NCBI GenBank assembly: GCA_964649195.1
Contig: CAZYPK010000047.1
Coordinates: 1 to 31,454, forward strand
DNA from: JTS-RE9 sp964649195
GTDB lineage: Bacteria > Planctomycetota > Phycisphaerae > Phycisphaerales > Phycisphaeraceae
DNA: 31,454 nucleotides
Direction: 5' to 3'
Positions 29,387 through 31,454 of this stretch are shown here, piece by piece (within the stretch, counting starts at the first letter, position 1; each line of letters begins with the position of its first letter). The translations under genes and the position numbers were made by a program. Below the pieces are notes generated by a model. The model saw only the letters and a list, made by a program, of their open reading frames with translations. It ran no database searches and had not been told where the DNA came from.

Positions 29387-29872
29387 ATGAGTAAAAAGAA
29401 AGACAACCCGACCCTCTCGCCTCGCATCGAGAACCGCAAGGCGCGGCACGATTACCACATCGATCACAAACTCGAAGTCGGCATCGTCCTGCAAGGCAGC
29501 GAGGTGAAATCGATCCGCCACGGCGAAGTGTCGCTGGGCGAAGGGTTCGCGCGCATCGAGGCCAACACGATGGAACTGTGGCTCTACAACGTCAACATCG
29601 CACCCTACCGGCAGGCGATGGGCAACAACGGCCACGAACCGACCCGGCCGCGAAAGCTGCTGGCCCATCGCCGGGAGATCGCCAGGCTGTTCGATGAAAT
29701 CTCCGCCAAGAGCACCACGCTCGTGCCGCTGGCCATGTACTTCGTGCGCGGCAAGGTGAAACTGGAAATCGGCGTCGGCCGCGGCAAGCAGGCCCACGAC
29801 AAACGGCAAGACATCAAGGCCCGAAGCGCCGACCGCGACATGCGAAGAGCGATGACCAGAAAGGTGATCTGA
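29387..29872 (+). CDS. smpB: SsrA-binding protein SmpB
   Basis: It binds tmRNA and brings it to stalled ribosomes for trans-translation. The 161 residues show the family order: IENRKARHDYHIDHKLEVGI, VLQGSEVKSIRHGEVSLGEG, FARIEANTMELWLYNVNIAP, HEPTRPRKLLAHRREIARL and the basic tail beginning GVGRGKQAHDKRQDIKAR. Length is normal. No Shine-Dalgarno is seen before 29387 because a heptamer tract occupies the leader. No tmRNA gene is visible nearby. It stands between two transporter genes on the same strand without obvious operon linkage. Confidence 0.97.
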   Translation: MSKKKDNPTLSPRIENRKARHDYHIDHKLEVGIVLQGSEVKSIRHGEVSLGEGFARIEANTMELWLYNVNIAPYRQAMGNNGHEPTRPRKLLAHRREIARLFDEISAKSTTLVPLAMYFVRGKVKLEIGVGRGKQAHDKRQDIKARSADRDMRRAMTRKVI

Positions 29873-29895
29873 GGTGCCGCAGGGTAAAAGCATAT

Positions 29896-29954
29896 GGGAT
29901 TCCTGAATAACCTCACGCCCAAGCCGCTTGCGGCTTCGCGATCCCCTGGTTCAC
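29896..29954 (-). repeat. Dispersed ~59-bp repeat, inverted copy of 5971-6029
   Basis: Its reverse complement aligns with 5971-6029 almost throughout, including GGGCGTGAGGTTATTC and the CCAGGGGAT end. Confidence 0.85.
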
Positions 29955-30089
29955 CCCCGGCACCCCCGGCTCCTTCGGAAGGATGAAATCGAATGATGAA
30001 AAACGGTTGAGTCGTTCGGATCAGTGATCCGCCATGCGTCCCATTCGTTTTGATGTTTCCCCCTTGCTCCGATTGGTTTCGGATTTCGG

Positions 30090-31268
30090 ATGCCCCCTTC
30101 CGCCGTGAACCGCTTCACCGTTCTTCTCATCCTCAGCTTCCTCGGAAGCATGTCATCGATCTTCGCCTCGCGCGGGGTTTATTTCTTCACGTTCAGCGAG
30201 TTCGGCTTTTCGCAGGCGGAGAATCTCTTCCTTGCCCTGGGCAGCGGCATCGCATACGTGGCCGGGGCGTTGCCGAGTCATCGGCTGGCGGTTCGCTTCG
30301 GTGATCGGCGGATGATGTTCGCGGTGATCGCGTTTCAGATTCTCTCGCTGCTGCTGATGTTCCTCCGGCCCACGGTGGCGGGCATCGTGCTGGGCATGAT
30401 TGTTTTCCAGTTTTTCAATGCCGCCATGTGGCCCATTGTCGAGAGCTACGTGAGCGCGGGCCGTTCGCCGCGTGAGACGGCCCGGGCCCTGGGGCGGTTC
30501 AACATGACCTGGTCGCTATCGACGCCGCTGGCCGTGCTCTGGATGGGGCCGATCATCAAGGAGCTGACCGTCTGGCTCTTCGGCATCGGGGCGCTGCTGT
30601 TTGTGGCGGTGGGCATCCTGGCGTTCTTCCTTCAGCCTCGCATCGCGCATCTGCCGGACGGTCATCCTGATCGATTGCCCGCCGATCGGCTGCGGCGCTG
30701 CCGGGAGCTGCTCATCTCCAGTCGCTGGCTGCTGCTTTACAGCTACGCGCTGTTCTTCCTGCTCGTGCCTCTTTTCCCGGAGCTGTTTGGCAGGCTGGGC
30801 TACGATGTGAACGAAAAGACCCGGCTGGCGTCGATCATCGACTTCGCACGCTGGATCACCTTCATCGTGCTCCATTTCGTGCCCTGGTGGCACGACCGGG
30901 CCGATGTGCTTTGGGCCTGCATCGTGCTCGTGCCTGCGAGCGTGATCGTGGTGCTCTTGGCGCCCAACGCGGGGGCGATCATCGGCGCTGAAATCGTCTT
31001 CGGCGTCACCGAAGGCATGGTCTATTACGCGGCGCTCTACTACGCGATGGTGGTCAAGAACGCCTCCGTCGATGCGGGCGGCGCTCACGAAAGCCTGATC
31101 GGCCTGGGCTATTCCATCGGCCCGATCTGCGGCCTGATCGGCTTCGCCATGGCCGGCGACCACTGGATGTTCCACTTCTGGCCCATGCTCGCAGGCATCG
31201 GCCCGCTGTTTGCCGTGTGTACCGTAGGCGCCGTGTTGCCGTTGCTGCGGTTGTGCAGGTCGAAGTAG
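30090..31268 (+). CDS. MFS transporter (392 aa)
   Basis: About twelve hydrophobic segments form two six-helix halves with a basic central loop (LPDGHPDRLPADRLRRCREL, about residues 188-207). The first cytosolic loop has the MFS motif-A-like AVRFGDRRMMF. Also visible are NAAMWPIVESYVSAGRSPRE with following ALGRFNMTWSLSTPLAVLWM, and in the second half EGMVYYAALYYAMVVKNAS. This layout suits drug/metabolite or sugar exporters, but no substrate can be assigned. No clear ribosome-binding site precedes 30090; an internal GTG (VNRFTVLL) six codons in is an alternative start. A repeat element follows directly after the stop, as with the MFS-like gene at 17945. Confidence 0.9.
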   Translation: MPPSAVNRFTVLLILSFLGSMSSIFASRGVYFFTFSEFGFSQAENLFLALGSGIAYVAGALPSHRLAVRFGDRRMMFAVIAFQILSLLLMFLRPTVAGIVLGMIVFQFFNAAMWPIVESYVSAGRSPRETARALGRFNMTWSLSTPLAVLWMGPIIKELTVWLFGIGALLFVAVGILAFFLQPRIAHLPDGHPDRLPADRLRRCRELLISSRWLLLYSYALFFLLVPLFPELFGRLGYDVNEKTRLASIIDFARWITFIVLHFVPWWHDRADVLWACIVLVPASVIVVLLAPNAGAIIGAEIVFGVTEGMVYYAALYYAMVVKNASVDAGGAHESLIGLGYSIGPICGLIGFAMAGDHWMFHFWPMLAGIGPLFAVCTVGAVLPLLRLCRSK

Positions 31269-31278
31269 GCGGTGAAGC

Positions 31279-31322
31279 GGGAGCCGGGGGAGCCGGGGGA
31301 GCCGGGGGAGCCGGGGGAGCCG
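31279..31322 (+). repeat. 9-bp tandem repeat (GAGCCGGGG), G-quadruplex-prone
   Basis: Four to five exact GAGCCGGGG units give four G5 runs separated by AGCC, the sequence pattern for a G-quadruplex. It lies 11 bp after the MFS stop codon. Confidence 0.85.
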
Positions 31323-31326
31323 GTCG

Positions 31327-31454
31327 GGTGGCTGGGGCTGAGTCCGCGAAGCCCCGGCCCGGTCGCACGAAGCAAGGTGAAGCAACTGAAAGTTGAAGGC
31401 TGAATGCTGAAGGCTGAAGGTCGCCGGGCCGGGGCTTCGCGGACTCAGCCCCAG
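31327..31454. repeat. Long inverted repeat with heptamer-filled loop, copy C (runs to window end)
   Basis: The left arm (GTGGCTGGGGCTGAGTCCGC, then GAAGCCCCGGCCC) and right arm (GGGCCGGGGCTTCGCGGACT, then CAGCCCCAG) are near-perfect complements. The loop holds TGAAGGC/TGAATGC units at 31384-31420. The element may continue past the window. Confidence 0.88.

Noticed and set aside
29065..30089. tmRNA (ssrA) next to smpB
   Set aside because: No tRNA-like acceptor end or tag-peptide frame is seen on either side; the flanks hold repeats only.

Overview
The window looks like a chromosomal segment of a planctomycete, probably near the Phycisphaerae. The evidence is the combination of a DUF1549/DUF1553 cytochrome-like protein, a Tat-exported DUF1501 protein, a secreted DUF1080 protein, a Phycisphaerae-style zinc ribbon (CxxCGYNLRGL...CPECG) fused to a transporter, high GC, and very many dispersed palindromic repeats. 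This placement is inference; no rRNA gene is present.

Layout. 1-1340: the 3' end of a C-type-lectin-fold (formylglycine-generating-enzyme-like) gene, followed by a truncated avd-like gene. This is the arrangement of a diversity-generating retroelement (DGR), but no reverse transcriptase or template repeat is visible. The avd remnant ends in a REPIN-like inverted palindrome pair, and a VapB fragment and two hairpins follow. 1.4-5.7 kb: serA, then small conserved or hypothetical genes, including an HNH nuclease with a small partner, and a second copy of the last codons of serA. 5.7-8.1 kb: repeats and a Kef-type cation/proton antiporter with a cyclic-nucleotide-binding domain. 8.1-11.0 kb: DUF1080 protein, YcaC-like isochorismatase-family hydrolase and a DUF1254/DUF1214 lipoprotein. 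11.0-15.1 kb: an operon of three short-chain dehydrogenases and an Old Yellow Enzyme-type reductase, divergent from an ArsR-type regulator. The whole block lies between two direct copies of a ~107-bp MITE-like element. 15.1-17.9 kb: an array of defence or toxin-antitoxin cassettes (small protein + HEPN protein; VapBC; DUF433 + DUF5615) separated by four copies of one ~75-bp repeat. 17.9-25.0 kb: an MFS-like transporter, then DUF1501 and DUF1549/DUF1553 genes, normally neighbours, here split by a zinc-ribbon gene, a TIR-bounded element and an AT-rich foreign-looking ORF. 25.1-27.3 kb: aguB-aguA, the agmatine-to-putrescine pathway, with a 213-bp in-frame insert of short-period repeats inside aguA. 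27.4-31.3 kb: a zinc-ribbon MATE transporter, smpB and an MFS transporter, ending inside another long inverted repeat.

Functional reading. Metabolism is represented by serine synthesis (serA), putrescine synthesis (aguBA) and probably redox detoxification of electrophiles (SDR/ene-reductase operon under ArsR). Stress and transport are represented by the Kef antiporter, MATE and two MFS proteins. Ribosome rescue is represented by smpB. The accessory layer is the DGR remnant, the cassette array and an unusually dense set of repeats. Several small genes have a TATAAT-like -10 box only 6-9 nt before the ATG, which points to leaderless transcripts.

The strongest candidates for follow-up are the DGR remnant, the repeat-separated TA/HEPN cassette array, the MITE-bracketed reductase operon and the repeat insert in aguA. 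All repeat comparisons were made by eye, with no database search.
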